A DNA stretch of 64,000 nucleotides. Origin: Caminicella sporogenes DSM 14501. GTDB lineage: Bacteria > Bacillota > Clostridia > Peptostreptococcales > Caminicellaceae. The notes beneath the pieces were generated by a model. The model did not search any database, was not told the DNA's origin, and saw only the letters and a list, made by a program, of their open reading frames with translations. This document shows positions 17,241 through 25,455 of the stretch, one piece after another; the stretch's first letter is position 1, and every line of letters begins with the position of its first letter. The stretch is from the NCBI RefSeq assembly GCF_900142285.1, contig NZ_FRAJ01000003.1, forward strand, positions 169,262-233,261, written 5' to 3'. Both the position numbers and the translations under genes were made by a program.

Positions 17241-18515
17241 TTGATTTCGGTTTTCATATTTTTAATAATAGTTATTTTTGCTTTTATATTGTTAAAACAA
17301 AATAAAATAATTTTAAAAAATCTAAAGTACATATTAATGATGATAATAATTACATGCATGGTCTTTCTTATTGTCCTATATCCTAAAGAAATAATTGAAG
17401 CTACACAAAATGGCTTAAACGTATGGTTTAACTCGGTACTACCTTCTCTACTACCTTTTTTTATTGGTTCAGAATTATTAGTAGGATTGGGAATAGTAAA
17501 ATTTTTAGGTATCCTTATCGAACCAATTATTAAACCCGTTTTTAAAGTTCCCGGAGAAGCTTCTTTTGTATTTGCAATGAGTATTACATCTGGGTATCCA
17601 ATGGGTGCAAAATTGACATCTTATTTGCGTAAAAATAAAAGTATAAGTAAAGTTGAAGCGCAAAGAATGATTGCATTTTGCAGTACTTCTGGTCCTTTAT
17701 TTATCATTGGTGCTGTAGCAATAGGAATGTTCAGCTCTCCAAAAATTGGACCTTATATTGCACTATCTCATTATTTGGGAGCTCTAACCATAGGTATACT
17801 ATTTAGATTTTACAAATCAAATGAAACATACTCATCTAAAAAAAATGGTAAAAAAAATATATTGAGAAATGCTTTTAATGAAATGATTTATGCACGACAA
17901 AAAGATGGACGGTCTTTTGGAAAATTGTTAAGTGATTCAGTTAATGAATCTATTTCTACTTTAATCCTAATAGGTGGACTAATTGTAGTATTTTCAGTTA
18001 TAAACTGTGAACTGTCATTAATAGGTTTAACAGATTATATATATAAAATTACTAAAAATATATTTAATACAAACATAACTAAAAATTTAATTGAAACAAT
18101 ATTTGCCGGTTTTATTGAAATAACAATGGGATGCAAATTAGCATCCCAACTAGTTAATTTTACTCCTATTGTTAAAATAGTTTTAGCAACTATGATAATT
18201 TCTTGGAGTGGACTGTCAATCCACGCACAAGTTGCAAGCTTAATAAACGAAACCGATATAGATATTAAAATATATATTTTTTCTAAATTTTTACACTCAA
18301 TTTTTTCAGGTATGTACATATATATAATTGCAAAAATTTTTAAACTTACACTGGCATACACATATAAAGAAACATTTCTTCAAGAATTTCAAGGAATAAA
18401 AAATTACTGTTGGTTTAATACATTTTTCTTTTCAACAAAATTATTTTTAACAATACTCTGTACATTAGCATGCATTGGAATCTTTTTTAGTCTAATAAAT
18501 AAAAATAATAATTAA
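17241..18515 (+). CDS. ylbJ: Sporulation integral membrane protein YlbJ
   Basis: A 424-residue polytopic membrane protein of the YlbJ/nucleoside-transporter-gate family, needed for normal spore coat and heat resistance in Bacillus, where it belongs to the mother-cell sigma-E regulon. Hydrophobic segments occur throughout, with the conserved stretches NVWFNSVLPSLLPFFIG, TSGYPMGAKL and STSGPLFIIGAV. The start is TTG with AGGAG 10 bases upstream. It lies 82 bases after tmcAL. Its stop codon overlaps the stop of the convergent gene at 18512 in the shared bases TTAA. Confidence 0.88.
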   Translation: MISVFIFLIIVIFAFILLKQNKIILKNLKYILMMIIITCMVFLIVLYPKEIIEATQNGLNVWFNSVLPSLLPFFIGSELLVGLGIVKFLGILIEPIIKPVFKVPGEASFVFAMSITSGYPMGAKLTSYLRKNKSISKVEAQRMIAFCSTSGPLFIIGAVAIGMFSSPKIGPYIALSHYLGALTIGILFRFYKSNETYSSKKNGKKNILRNAFNEMIYARQKDGRSFGKLLSDSVNESISTLILIGGLIVVFSVINCELSLIGLTDYIYKITKNIFNTNITKNLIETIFAGFIEITMGCKLASQLVNFTPIVKIVLATMIISWSGLSIHAQVASLINETDIDIKIYIFSKFLHSIFSGMYIYIIAKIFKLTLAYTYKETFLQEFQGIKNYCWFNTFFFSTKLFLTILCTLACIGIFFSLINKNNN

Positions 18516-18961
18516 ATATTCATTTCTTTTAATTCCATCCTATTATTTCTGATGATTTCAGATACATCAGAAATATTTTTTTCAAGTTTTTCTAATATTT
18601 CATCAGCATACTGTAGTGAACCCACTCTAATTTCATGTGCTTGTTTTTTAGCTTGTTCAACAATTTCATTAGCCTTATCTTGTGCTAATTTAATAATTTC
18701 TTGTTGATTAATTAATTCTTCTACCTGTCTTTTTGCTTCTTCAATAATTCTTTCAGCTTCACTTTGAGCATCTATTAATATCTTATTCCTTTCTTCTCTA
18801 ATCCACTGAGCTTGCTTTACTTCATCTGGAAGTTGTATTCTTATCTCTTTCAACAACTCAGTAATCTCTTCTCTATCTATTAATACTTTCCCAGAAAAAG
18901 GTATTGAAGAACCATTTTCCAAAATATCTTCTAGTTCATCTAATAAATTTAACACACTCAT
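18512..18961 (-). CDS. Conserved coiled-coil protein of unknown function
   Basis: A 149-residue protein, nearly all predicted helix. Residues about 45-125 form a charged coiled coil with repeated EAxRxxEEA patterns like V-type ATPase subunit E/H or DivIVA tails, and homologues are often mislabelled ATPase. It is commonly found after coaD in clostridia. No catalytic motif is visible. The ATG at 18961 lies 8 bases after GGGGG; an upstream ATG at 18967 is too close to it. It probably shares a transcript with rsmD and coaD. Confidence 0.75.
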   Translation of the reverse strand: MSVLNLLDELEDILENGSSIPFSGKVLIDREEITELLKEIRIQLPDEVKQAQWIREERNKILIDAQSEAERIIEEAKRQVEELINQQEIIKLAQDKANEIVEQAKKQAHEIRVGSLQYADEILEKLEKNISDVSEIIRNNRMELKEMNI

Positions 18962-18980
18962 AACCATGTCCCCCTTAAAA

Positions 18981-19454
18981 TCAAAGTTTTTCTTGTAATT
19001 TTTCTACAACGATTTTTGGGACTAATCCTTCTATACTACCACCGAATTTATATACTTCCTTTATCAAACTCGAACTTAAATAAGAATATTCACTATTTGT
19101 CATCATAAATATTGTCTCTATATTTTCATTTAACTTTCTGTTCATCAAAGCCATTTGAAATTCATACTCAAAATCTGATATAGCTCTCAAACCTTTAACA
19201 ATTATATTTGCATTTATATTATTCATATAATCTATTAATAAACCAGAAAAGTAATCTATTTTGACATTATTTAAATCTTTCGTAGCTTCTTTAATCATTT
19301 CTACTCGTTCATCAAGATTAAAAATAGGTTTTTTATTTGGATTATTCAAAACTGCAACAACTAACTTATCAAAAATTTTTGCAGACCTCTTGATTATATC
19401 TAAATGTCCATTAGTTATTGGATCAAAACTTCCAGGATAAACTGCTATTTTCAT
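18981..19454 (-). CDS. coaD: Phosphopantetheine adenylyltransferase
   Basis: Fourth step of coenzyme A synthesis: transfers AMP to 4'-phosphopantetheine. The 157-residue protein has the nucleotidyltransferase signature [14 protein letters not shown] at residues 7-20 and the SSSLIKEV motif near residue 128. The open frame extends to 19496, but the ATG at 19454 follows AAGGAGG and matches the family start. It lies 1 base after the rsmD stop, and the rsmD-coaD pair is conserved in Firmicutes. Confidence 0.96.
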   Translation of the reverse strand: MKIAVYPGSFDPITNGHLDIIKRSAKIFDKLVVAVLNNPNKKPIFNLDERVEMIKEATKDLNNVKIDYFSGLLIDYMNNINANIIVKGLRAISDFEYEFQMALMNRKLNENIETIFMMTNSEYSYLSSSLIKEVYKFGGSIEGLVPKIVVEKLQEKL

Positions 19455-19455
19455 T

Positions 19456-20010
19456 TTAAGCCTCCTTAGAATAAAAAGAAATAATTGTCTTGCCATATTT
19501 TCTTTCTTTAACCTTTATTAAAGCTTCTACTCTATCTGGAAGAACATCTTTTACATCATGTTCTACAGCAATAATTCCTTCCTCTTTTAAAATATTATTA
19601 TTGCAAATTTCTTCTAAACACGGTATTATAAAGCCTTTTAAATATGGTGGGTCCATAAAGATTATATCAAAATTTTCCCCTTTTTCTCCAAACTCTCTTA
19701 TTGCCATAAATACATCTTTTATAATTATTTTAATTTTATCATTTAATTTTGTCTTTATAACATTTTCCTTAATAATATTAAAACATTTTCTATTTTTTTC
19801 TACTAGATATGCAAAAGAAGCTCCTCTGCTAATAGCTTCTATTCCTAAATTACCTGTACCAGAAAATAAATCTAAAACTTTACCACTTTCTATAGAAGGA
19901 GCTAATATACTAAATAATGCCTCTTTCACTCTATCGCTAGTAGGTCTAGTGTCTAAACCTTTTAATGTTTTTAATTTTGTTCCTTTAGCCTGTCCTGCAA
20001 TTACTCTCAA
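19456..20010 (-). CDS. rsmD: 16S rRNA guanine-N2 methyltransferase RsmD
   Basis: Methylates G966 of 16S rRNA in the 30S subunit. The SAM site is [18 protein letters not shown] (about residues 47-64) and the catalytic motif is MDPPYLKG (about 125). The protein begins [13 protein letters not shown] from a TTG at 20010 placed 8 bases after AAAGGAG, giving 184 residues. A longer frame to 20064 lacks a ribosome site. The downstream partner is coaD. Confidence 0.94.
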   Translation of the reverse strand: MRVIAGQAKGTKLKTLKGLDTRPTSDRVKEALFSILAPSIESGKVLDLFSGTGNLGIEAISRGASFAYLVEKNRKCFNIIKENVIKTKLNDKIKIIIKDVFMAIREFGEKGENFDIIFMDPPYLKGFIIPCLEEICNNNILKEEGIIAVEHDVKDVLPDRVEALIKVKERKYGKTIISFYSKEA

Positions 20011-20098
20011 AAAAATCGCTCCTTTCATCAAATTTATTTTAGCATAAATGTTAATTACAGACAAACAAAATAATAAAAAGCATCTTTTTATTCATAAA

Positions 20099-20134
20099 AG
20101 ATAAGAGGTAATAGCACTCTATTACCTCTTATCT
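20099..20134 (-). terminator. Strong hairpin terminator after the SASP gene
   Basis: Perfect 16-bp stem (20119-20134 with 20099-20114) and a 4-base loop 7 bases after the SASP stop, followed by UUUUAUGAAUAAAAAG on the minus strand. A second, weaker stem (ATCTTTT/AAAAGAT) overlaps the 3' arm. Confidence 0.82.
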
Positions 20135-20141
20135 AAATATA

Positions 20142-20345
20142 TTATTTACCTGACATTTGTTTTTCAGCCATTTCAACTAATTTTTTAGTCATATAGCCTC
20201 CAACATAGCCATTTTGTCTAGCTGTTAAATTCCCTTTATCGATATTTTGATAATTTGTAAGTCCAAGCTCATTTGCTATTTCATTTTTCATTTGATTTAA
20301 AGCTGCTCTTGCTTCAGGAACAACTTTTTGATTTTTGTTAGCCAT
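20142..20345 (-). CDS. Alpha/beta-type small acid-soluble spore protein
   Basis: Spore DNA-coating protein of 67 residues that shields forespore DNA and is degraded by the GPR protease at germination. The GPR cleavage region EIANELGL is at residues 22-29, and the conserved C-terminal block runs through GNLTARQNGYVGGYMTKKLV. In relatives it is made only in the forespore under sigma-G. The ATG follows AGGAGGTGAT. It lies downstream of recG with no terminator between, and a complementary copy of its ribosome site sits 80 bases upstream. I could not assign a convincing sigma-G promoter. Confidence 0.95.
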   Translation of the reverse strand: MANKNQKVVPEARAALNQMKNEIANELGLTNYQNIDKGNLTARQNGYVGGYMTKKLVEMAEKQMSGK

Positions 20346-20349
20346 CTAT

Positions 20350-20451
20350 ATCACCTCCTATTAATTTTAATTTCTCCATAATTTATTTTATTTAGTCTAA
20401 CAATTTTTTCTTTAAATTCTAATATAATACTTTTTTGAATTAGGAGGTGAT
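20350..20451 (-). promoter_or_regulatory. Anti-Shine-Dalgarno inverted repeat upstream of the SASP gene
   Basis: ATCACCTCCTA (minus strand, 20451-20441) is a perfect 11-base complement of TAGGAGGTGAT (20360-20350), the SASP ribosome site. The upstream arm also resembles the 3' end of 16S rRNA. In a message continuing from recG the two would pair over 80 bases and hide the ribosome site. A transcript starting inside the gap would lack the first arm. Confidence 0.65.
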
Positions 20452-20462
20452 TTATGTAAAAT

Positions 20463-22520
20463 TTATATAGAAAAATTATCTAATAATCCCTTGAAATACT
20501 TTTTAACTTTAATAAAAAATTTCCTTCTTTCTTCATCGTTTAAATCATTAAAATTGTCAACTATATTTCTTGCTTCATTTTGAGCAATTTTTAAAATATC
20601 TGCATGTTTAAATAAATTTGCAATTTTAAGTTCCGGTAGTCCATGTTGTCTAGTTCCAAAAAAATCTCCCGGTCCACGCAATTCTAAATCTTTTTCTGCT
20701 ATTATAAATCCATTATTTGTATTTTCCATGATTTTCATTCTTTCTTTAGTATTTTTACTAGTATTACTAGTTACTAAGAAACAGTATGATTGATATTTCC
20801 CTCTGCCCACTCTTCCTCTAAGCTGATGAAGTTGTGCTAATCCAAACCTTTCTGCATTTTGTATAACAATAACAGTGGCATTTGGAACATTTATGCCTAC
20901 TTCTATAACTGTCGTTGAAACCAATATATCCAATTTACCAGATTTAAATTTTTGCATTACTTCATCTTTTTTGACTGAATCCATTTTACCGTGTATTAGT
21001 CCTATATTATTAAATTTAAAATAATTATCCTTCAATTCTTTATACAAATTTACAGCTGATTTGGCTTTTATATTTTCAGAATCTTCTACTAAAGGACATA
21101 CAATATATGCCTGTCTTCCTTCTTGTATTTGCGACTTTATAAATTTATATAATTTAGGTAACTTTTTTTCGTTTATACTATAAGTCTTAATATATTTTCT
21201 TCCCGGAGGAAGTTCATCAATTATCGAAATATCTAAATCTCCGTATAATATTAAAGACAACGTTCTAGGTATAGGGGTAGCAGTCATTACTATCATATTT
21301 ATATTTTTACCCTTTTGTTTTAAAAAACTCCTCTGTCTAACTCCAAATCTATGCTGCTCATCAGTAACTACTAATCCTAAATTATGAAATTCTATATTAT
21401 CCTGAATTATAGCATGTGTTCCAATAATAATATTAAGCTTACCACTTTTAATCTTATTTAATACTTCATCTTTGTCTTTTACACTCCTAGTCAATAAACC
21501 TATATTAACTCCAACAGGATTTAAAATCTTTTCAAAAGTTTTAAAATGCTGTTCAGCCAAAATTTCCGTAGGAGCCATTAATGCACTTTGGTATCCATTT
21601 AAATATGCTAAATACATAGCTAAAAGAGCTACTATTGTTTTCCCTGAACCTACATCACCTTGAACAAGTCTATTCATAACTTTTCCACTTGATACATCTT
21701 TAATTATATCTTTTATGACCTTTTTTTGTGCATTTGTCAACTGAAATGGAAAATTATTAATGAGCTCATAAAATTCATGTGGCACATCATATCTTACACC
21801 TTTGTTAGATGAAATATACTGTTTTTTTATTATAAATAATCCTAACTGTAAAAAAAACAGTTCTTCAAATACTAATCTATACTTAGCAACTTTTAAAGCT
21901 TTTATAGATGTAGGAAAATGAATATTTTTTATTGCAAAATTTATATCACATATTCTGTTCTTATTTAAAATATAAGAAGGAAGATATTCTTCTAATTTTA
22001 TATTAGATTCTAATAAAATTTTTTTTTGTAAATTTATTATATCATTTTGCGATATTCCTTTTGTCAATCCATAAACCGGCTGAATAGTTGCAAATTCTTC
22101 TAATTTACACTTTTTAATATTTTTAAATTCAGGATGTTTTATTTGAATATAATTATTTTTTATTTCAATTTTTCCATAAAAATAAAATACTTCATCTTTT
22201 TTAAATATATTTTTTAAATATGGTGAATTAAAAAAAGTTACATATCCTTTTTTAGTATTATCTGACACAAGTACTCTTAATACTTTTAACTTTTTATTTT
22301 TATTAAATTCTTGAGGCTCATCACATATTCTAGCTACTATTGTCGCTTTTTCCCCATCTGATACACTCGATAAATTCTTTATATTTCTCTTGTTTTCATA
22401 AGACTTTGGAAAGTAGTATATCAAGTCTACAATATTTTTTATACCAATTTTAGAAAAATATGCTGCCTTTTTTGGTCCAATTCCTTTAATTTTTTCTATT
22501 TTGTCATCTAGACCAAACAT
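20463..22520 (-). CDS. recG: ATP-dependent DNA helicase RecG
   Basis: Branch-migration helicase acting on stalled forks and Holliday junctions. It has 685 residues. The N-terminal wedge domain binds the junction (from about residue 50), and the helicase motor follows with Walker A GDVGSGKTIVALLAM (about 285), DEQH in VVTDEQHRFG, TATPIPRTL and the C-terminal QLRGRVGRG. The ATG follows GAGGTG. It is downstream of yloV by 37 bases. No terminator follows the stop, so transcription may run toward the SASP gene. Confidence 0.97.
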   Translation of the reverse strand: MFGLDDKIEKIKGIGPKKAAYFSKIGIKNIVDLIYYFPKSYENKRNIKNLSSVSDGEKATIVARICDEPQEFNKNKKLKVLRVLVSDNTKKGYVTFFNSPYLKNIFKKDEVFYFYGKIEIKNNYIQIKHPEFKNIKKCKLEEFATIQPVYGLTKGISQNDIINLQKKILLESNIKLEEYLPSYILNKNRICDINFAIKNIHFPTSIKALKVAKYRLVFEELFFLQLGLFIIKKQYISSNKGVRYDVPHEFYELINNFPFQLTNAQKKVIKDIIKDVSSGKVMNRLVQGDVGSGKTIVALLAMYLAYLNGYQSALMAPTEILAEQHFKTFEKILNPVGVNIGLLTRSVKDKDEVLNKIKSGKLNIIIGTHAIIQDNIEFHNLGLVVTDEQHRFGVRQRSFLKQKGKNINMIVMTATPIPRTLSLILYGDLDISIIDELPPGRKYIKTYSINEKKLPKLYKFIKSQIQEGRQAYIVCPLVEDSENIKAKSAVNLYKELKDNYFKFNNIGLIHGKMDSVKKDEVMQKFKSGKLDILVSTTVIEVGINVPNATVIVIQNAERFGLAQLHQLRGRVGRGKYQSYCFLVTSNTSKNTKERMKIMENTNNGFIIAEKDLELRGPGDFFGTRQHGLPELKIANLFKHADILKIAQNEARNIVDNFNDLNDEERRKFFIKVKKYFKGLLDNFSI

Positions 22521-22557
22521 TTTAACACCTCAAACTAAGAAAAAAGTATGTTCATAA

Positions 22558-24171
22558 CTATTCAACAGAAAAGATATAATAATAAAGCGGTTGTCCACCA
22601 AAATATACTTCTATATCGAGTTCAGGATAAATTTCTTCCATCTTTGATGCAAATTCATTAGCTGTTTCTTCACTAATTTCACTACCGTAATAAATTGTTA
22701 AAATTTCATGTTCATCATTGATAACTTTCCTTAAAGCTTCATCGGCCACAGAATTTATACTATTGCCAACTGAAATTATTTCTCCATCAGCTATTCCTAA
22801 TATATCACCTTTGTTTATCTTTAAATCTTTAAAAGAAGAATCTCTTACTGAATAAGTTATTTGAACTGTTTTTACATTGTTTAAAGCTTCCATCATATTA
22901 TCAAAATTTTCTTTTATGCTCAGAGAAGGGTCAAATTGAATAAGTGAAGTTATTCCTTGAGGAATTGTCTTCGTAGGTATTACAAATACATTTTTTTCTG
23001 TAATTTCTTTAGCTTGATTAGCAGCTAATATAATATTACTGTTATTTGGCAAAATAAATATATTATCGGCATTTATTTCATTTATAGCTTTTACAATATC
23101 TTCAGTACTAGGATTCATAGTTTGTCCGCCGCTAATTACTTTATCCACATTCAAATCTTTAAATATGTTGTATAGTCCTTCTCCCATAGCAACAGAAATT
23201 ATTCCATATTTTTTCTTTTCTTCTGTTTTCTTTATGTCTTTATTTGCAACTACTTTATTCTGATGCTGATACCTCATATTGTCAATTTTAATATTTATAA
23301 GTTCTCCTATTTCAAGCCCATATTCAATAACTTTTCCCGGATTATTAGTATGAATATGAACTTTTATCAAATCTTCATCTCCAACAACTAACATTGAATC
23401 TCCTAAATTTTTTATTTTATTTTTTAATTCATTTAAATATGAACTATTTCCCTTAATTATAAATTCAGTACAATATCCAAATTCTATCACTCCATCATGT
23501 TCATCTTTAATCTGAACTTTACTGCTATATGTATTTATTTCTTCTTCAGAAATTTCTCCATTTAAAGCTTCTTCAAATCCTTTTAAAATGAATATTAAAC
23601 CTTTACCTCCAGCGTCTACAACTCCAGCTTGTTTTAAAGCATTTAACATATCTGGTGTTTTTTCAAGAATTTTTTCTCCATATTCAATTATTTCAGAAAA
23701 AAATTCATTAAAATCTAAATTTTTACTAGTTATCTCTAATGCTTTTTTGCTCACTTCTCTTATTATTGTCAATATAGTTCCTTCTATTGGTTTCATGACA
23801 GCTTTATAAGCTACATCTGAAGCACTTTTAAGTGCCGTAGAAAAATCTTTAATGCTAAGAACTTCTTTATCCTTACAAGCTTTTTCAAAACCTCTAAAAA
23901 TTTGAGATAGTATAACTCCAGAATTTCCTCTTGCTCCCATAAGAGAACCATCTGCAATAGCCTTTGCAATATTTGAAATACTAGGCTCTTTTATTTTAGA
24001 AATTTCACTTACTGCTGATTCCATCGTAAGAAACATATTAGTTCCTGTATCTCCATCAGGAACTGGAAATACATTTAGTGAATCTACTACTTCTCTATTT
24101 TTGCTTAATTTATAAGCACCTTGTATAAACATTTTTTTTAAAGTTTCTCCGTCTATCTGTCTTAATTTCAA
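22558..24171 (-). CDS. yloV: DAK2 domain protein, fatty acid kinase FakA-like (YloV)
   Basis: A 537-residue YloV/FakA protein. The N-terminal dihydroxyacetone-kinase-like (DAK2) domain has DGDTGTNMFLTM at about residues 38-49 and SRGNSGVILSQ-like GARGNSGVILSQIFRG. The middle and C-terminal parts follow the FakA layout. In Staphylococcus FakA phosphorylates fatty acids bound to FakB for use by PlsX/PlsY; no fakB (DegV) gene is seen here. The start is TTG with AAGGAGG 8 bases upstream. It pairs with yloU, as in other Firmicutes. Confidence 0.9.
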   Translation of the reverse strand: MKLRQIDGETLKKMFIQGAYKLSKNREVVDSLNVFPVPDGDTGTNMFLTMESAVSEISKIKEPSISNIAKAIADGSLMGARGNSGVILSQIFRGFEKACKDKEVLSIKDFSTALKSASDVAYKAVMKPIEGTILTIIREVSKKALEITSKNLDFNEFFSEIIEYGEKILEKTPDMLNALKQAGVVDAGGKGLIFILKGFEEALNGEISEEEINTYSSKVQIKDEHDGVIEFGYCTEFIIKGNSSYLNELKNKIKNLGDSMLVVGDEDLIKVHIHTNNPGKVIEYGLEIGELINIKIDNMRYQHQNKVVANKDIKKTEEKKKYGIISVAMGEGLYNIFKDLNVDKVISGGQTMNPSTEDIVKAINEINADNIFILPNNSNIILAANQAKEITEKNVFVIPTKTIPQGITSLIQFDPSLSIKENFDNMMEALNNVKTVQITYSVRDSSFKDLKINKGDILGIADGEIISVGNSINSVADEALRKVINDEHEILTIYYGSEISEETANEFASKMEEIYPELDIEVYFGGQPLYYYIFSVE

Positions 24172-24185
24172 CTCTATAGCCTCCT

Positions 24186-24542
24186 TTAAGCTTGTACTCT
24201 TACTCCTTCTATATTTATATTAATTTTTTTTACTTTTAATCCTGTCTGCTCCTCGACACTATATTTTACCCTATCAATGATATTCTGTGCAACTACAGAA
24301 ATTTTTGTACCAAATTGAACTATAACAAACAAATCAATTATAACATAATTTTCTTCAATGTGAACTTTTACTCCTTTACTTAAATTTTCCCTTTTTAATA
24401 ATTTTACAATACCACCAGCCGCAGATTTAGATGCCATTCCAACTAATCCATAACATTCCATAGCAGCAGCACCAGCAATAGATGAAATTACTTCACTGTT
24501 TATATAAATATACCCATATTCATTTTCTAATTTAACTGCCAT
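24186..24542 (-). CDS. yloU: Asp23/Gls24 family protein YloU
   Basis: A 118-residue Asp23/Gls24 family protein. It shows the family pattern NSEVISSIAGAAAMECYGLVGM at the N-terminus (seen across residues about 16-37) and KVHIEENYVIIDLFVIVQFG in the middle. Asp23 proteins are cytoplasmic, often membrane-anchored and linked to envelope stress, but the YloU role is unclear. The ATG follows AAGGAGG, preceded by a small leader hairpin (24562-24579). First gene of yloU-yloV-recG. Confidence 0.9.
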   Translation of the reverse strand: MAVKLENEYGYIYINSEVISSIAGAAAMECYGLVGMASKSAAGGIVKLLKRENLSKGVKVHIEENYVIIDLFVIVQFGTKISVVAQNIIDRVKYSVEEQTGLKVKKININIEGVRVQA

Positions 24543-24561
24543 TTTAAAAAACCTCCTTAAT

Positions 24562-24579
24562 CAGAGAAAAAAATCTCTG
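24562..24579 (-). other. Leader hairpin of yloU
   Basis: Arms CAGAGA/TCTCTG (24574-24579 and 24562-24567) with a U-rich loop lie between the yloU promoter and its ribosome site. No riboswitch class is recognised; the function is unknown. Confidence 0.3.
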
Positions 24580-24603
24580 TCATTGACTTTATTGTTACTT
24601 ATT

Positions 24604-24632
24604 ATTCTATAGTAATGTAAAAATATATTCAA
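24604..24632 (-). promoter_or_regulatory. Promoter for yloU-yloV-recG
   Basis: -35 TTGAAT (24627-24632), 17-base spacer and -10 TAGAAT (24604-24609) on the minus strand. Confidence 0.55.
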
Positions 24633-24673
24633 TTATAAAACATAAATAAAACAAGAATAATTATTGATTGGTA

Positions 24674-24703
24674 TTGCAAAAAATAAGCATATTGTGATAA
24701 AAT
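24674..24703 (+). promoter_or_regulatory. Promoter for rpmB
   Basis: -35 TTGCAA (24674-24679), 18-base spacer and extended -10 TGATAAAAT (24695-24703) on the plus strand. Confidence 0.6.
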
Positions 24704-24765
24704 AAATATGTTTTTAAAATAAACAATTTGATTATTTAGGAAATCCACTCGAGGAGGTGTAATAT

Positions 24766-24957
24766 ATGGCAAAAAAATGTGCAATATGTGGAAAGGGACA
24801 AATTACAGGTAATAAAGTGAGCCACTCAAATCGTCATTCAAGAAGAACTTGGATGCCAAACGTAAAAAAAGTAAGAGCTATTGTAAATGGTTCACCTAAA
24901 AAAATAACTGTATGTACAAGATGCCTACGTTCAGGAAAAGTAGAAAGAGCTATATAA
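24766..24957 (+). CDS. rpmB: 50S ribosomal protein L28
   Basis: Ribosomal protein of 63 residues starting MAKKCAICGKG, with a CxxC pair at 5-8 and CTRCLRSG near residues 51-58, the zinc-binding form of L28. The ATG follows GAGGAGGTG. It is a single-gene plus-strand unit with its own promoter and terminator, divergent from yloU. The order thiN, (spoVM), rpmB, yloU is conserved in Firmicutes; here two tiny membrane genes sit where spoVM usually lies. Confidence 0.96.
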   Translation: MAKKCAICGKGQITGNKVSHSNRHSRRTWMPNVKKVRAIVNGSPKKITVCTRCLRSGKVERAI

Positions 24958-24972
24958 TTTTAAATTTAGAAA

Positions 24973-25005
24973 AGGCCTACGATAAAGTAGGCTTCTTACT
25001 TTTTA
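24973..25005 (+). terminator. Terminator after rpmB
   Basis: Stem GCCTAC/GTAGGC (24975-24980 and 24987-24992) with a 6-base loop, followed by a T-rich stretch on the plus strand. It also lies just past the stop of the convergent small gene at 25003. Confidence 0.7.
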
Positions 25006-25182
25006 TATACAAAATAATTTACAGCCAATTAATATAAGTATAAGCCCAATGAAAACTATCCATATTCTAAAAGGTATTATAATAATCATTAGAATAAAAA
25101 TACATAGACATACTATTGAAGTAAAAATTATTCTTCTGCATTCTCTTCTACAGTCAATACGTCTCTTATTAAATTTACTCAT
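25003..25182 (-). CDS. Small membrane protein, unknown function
   Basis: A 59-residue frame beginning MSKFNKRRIDCRRECRRI, with a basic, Cys-containing head and two hydrophobic stretches (about residues 18-36 and 40-56) joined by PFRIW. The ATG follows AAGGGTG. It lies 16 bases after a similar small gene (25199-25363), whose protein has PIKIW at the same place and the same basic head, so the two look like diverged tandem copies. The locus normally holds spoVM, but no SpoVM-like sequence is present. I do not recognise the family. Confidence 0.6.
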   Translation of the reverse strand: MSKFNKRRIDCRRECRRIIFTSIVCLCIFILMIIIIPFRIWIVFIGLILILIGCKLFCI

Positions 25183-25198
25183 ACTTTCACACCCTTAC

Positions 25199-25363
25199 TT
25201 AATAAAAAAGATACTGGCATAAAATAACAATAAATATTACTATTAAAATAAAAAGTACTGTATACCATATTTTTATCGGAACAAATTCTACTAAAATTAT
25301 TGCACCTGTAAGTCCCAAAATAACGCCTAACATCTTTCTCAGTAAACATCCTTTTCTTCTCAA
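25199..25363 (-). CDS. Small membrane protein, unknown function (tandem partner)
   Basis: A 54-residue protein starting at a TTG (25363) 10 bases after GAGGAG; it begins MRRKGCLLRKML and has two hydrophobic segments split by PIKIW. A longer frame to a GTG at 25423 begins inside the thiN terminator U-run and is unlikely. A sigma-E-like -10 (AATACAAT) lies upstream, which would suit a sporulation gene, but the -35 is weak. It resembles the next gene, 25003-25182. Function unknown. Confidence 0.6.
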   Translation of the reverse strand: MRRKGCLLRKMLGVILGLTGAIILVEFVPIKIWYTVLFILIVIFIVILCQYLFY

Positions 25364-25427
25364 TTCTAAATCACTCCTCGGGCTTATTATTATATTGTAT
25401 TCTTTAATTTTATATTTTGACACATAA

Positions 25428-25452
25428 AAAAACCTACAAAATTGTAGGTTTT
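25428..25452 (-). terminator. Terminator after thiN
   Basis: Stem AAAACCTACAA/TTGTAGGTTTT with a minimal loop and a U-run of seven on the minus strand, 3 bases after the thiN stop. It separates thiN from the two small membrane genes. Confidence 0.88.
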
Positions 25453-25455
25453 GTG

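Noticed and set aside
19490..20047. Long plus-strand frame of 185 codons opposite rsmD
   Set aside because: It is the antisense shadow of a clear RsmD gene with SAM and DPPY motifs; no ribosome site and no family resemblance.
20361..20440. Sigma-G promoter for the SASP gene
   Set aside because: Only weak partial matches (for example GAATT with CTAAATA) at poor spacing; I do not assign one.
25003..25455. Search for spoVM between rpmB and thiN
   Set aside because: No frame resembling the short amphipathic SpoVM was found on either strand in this gap.
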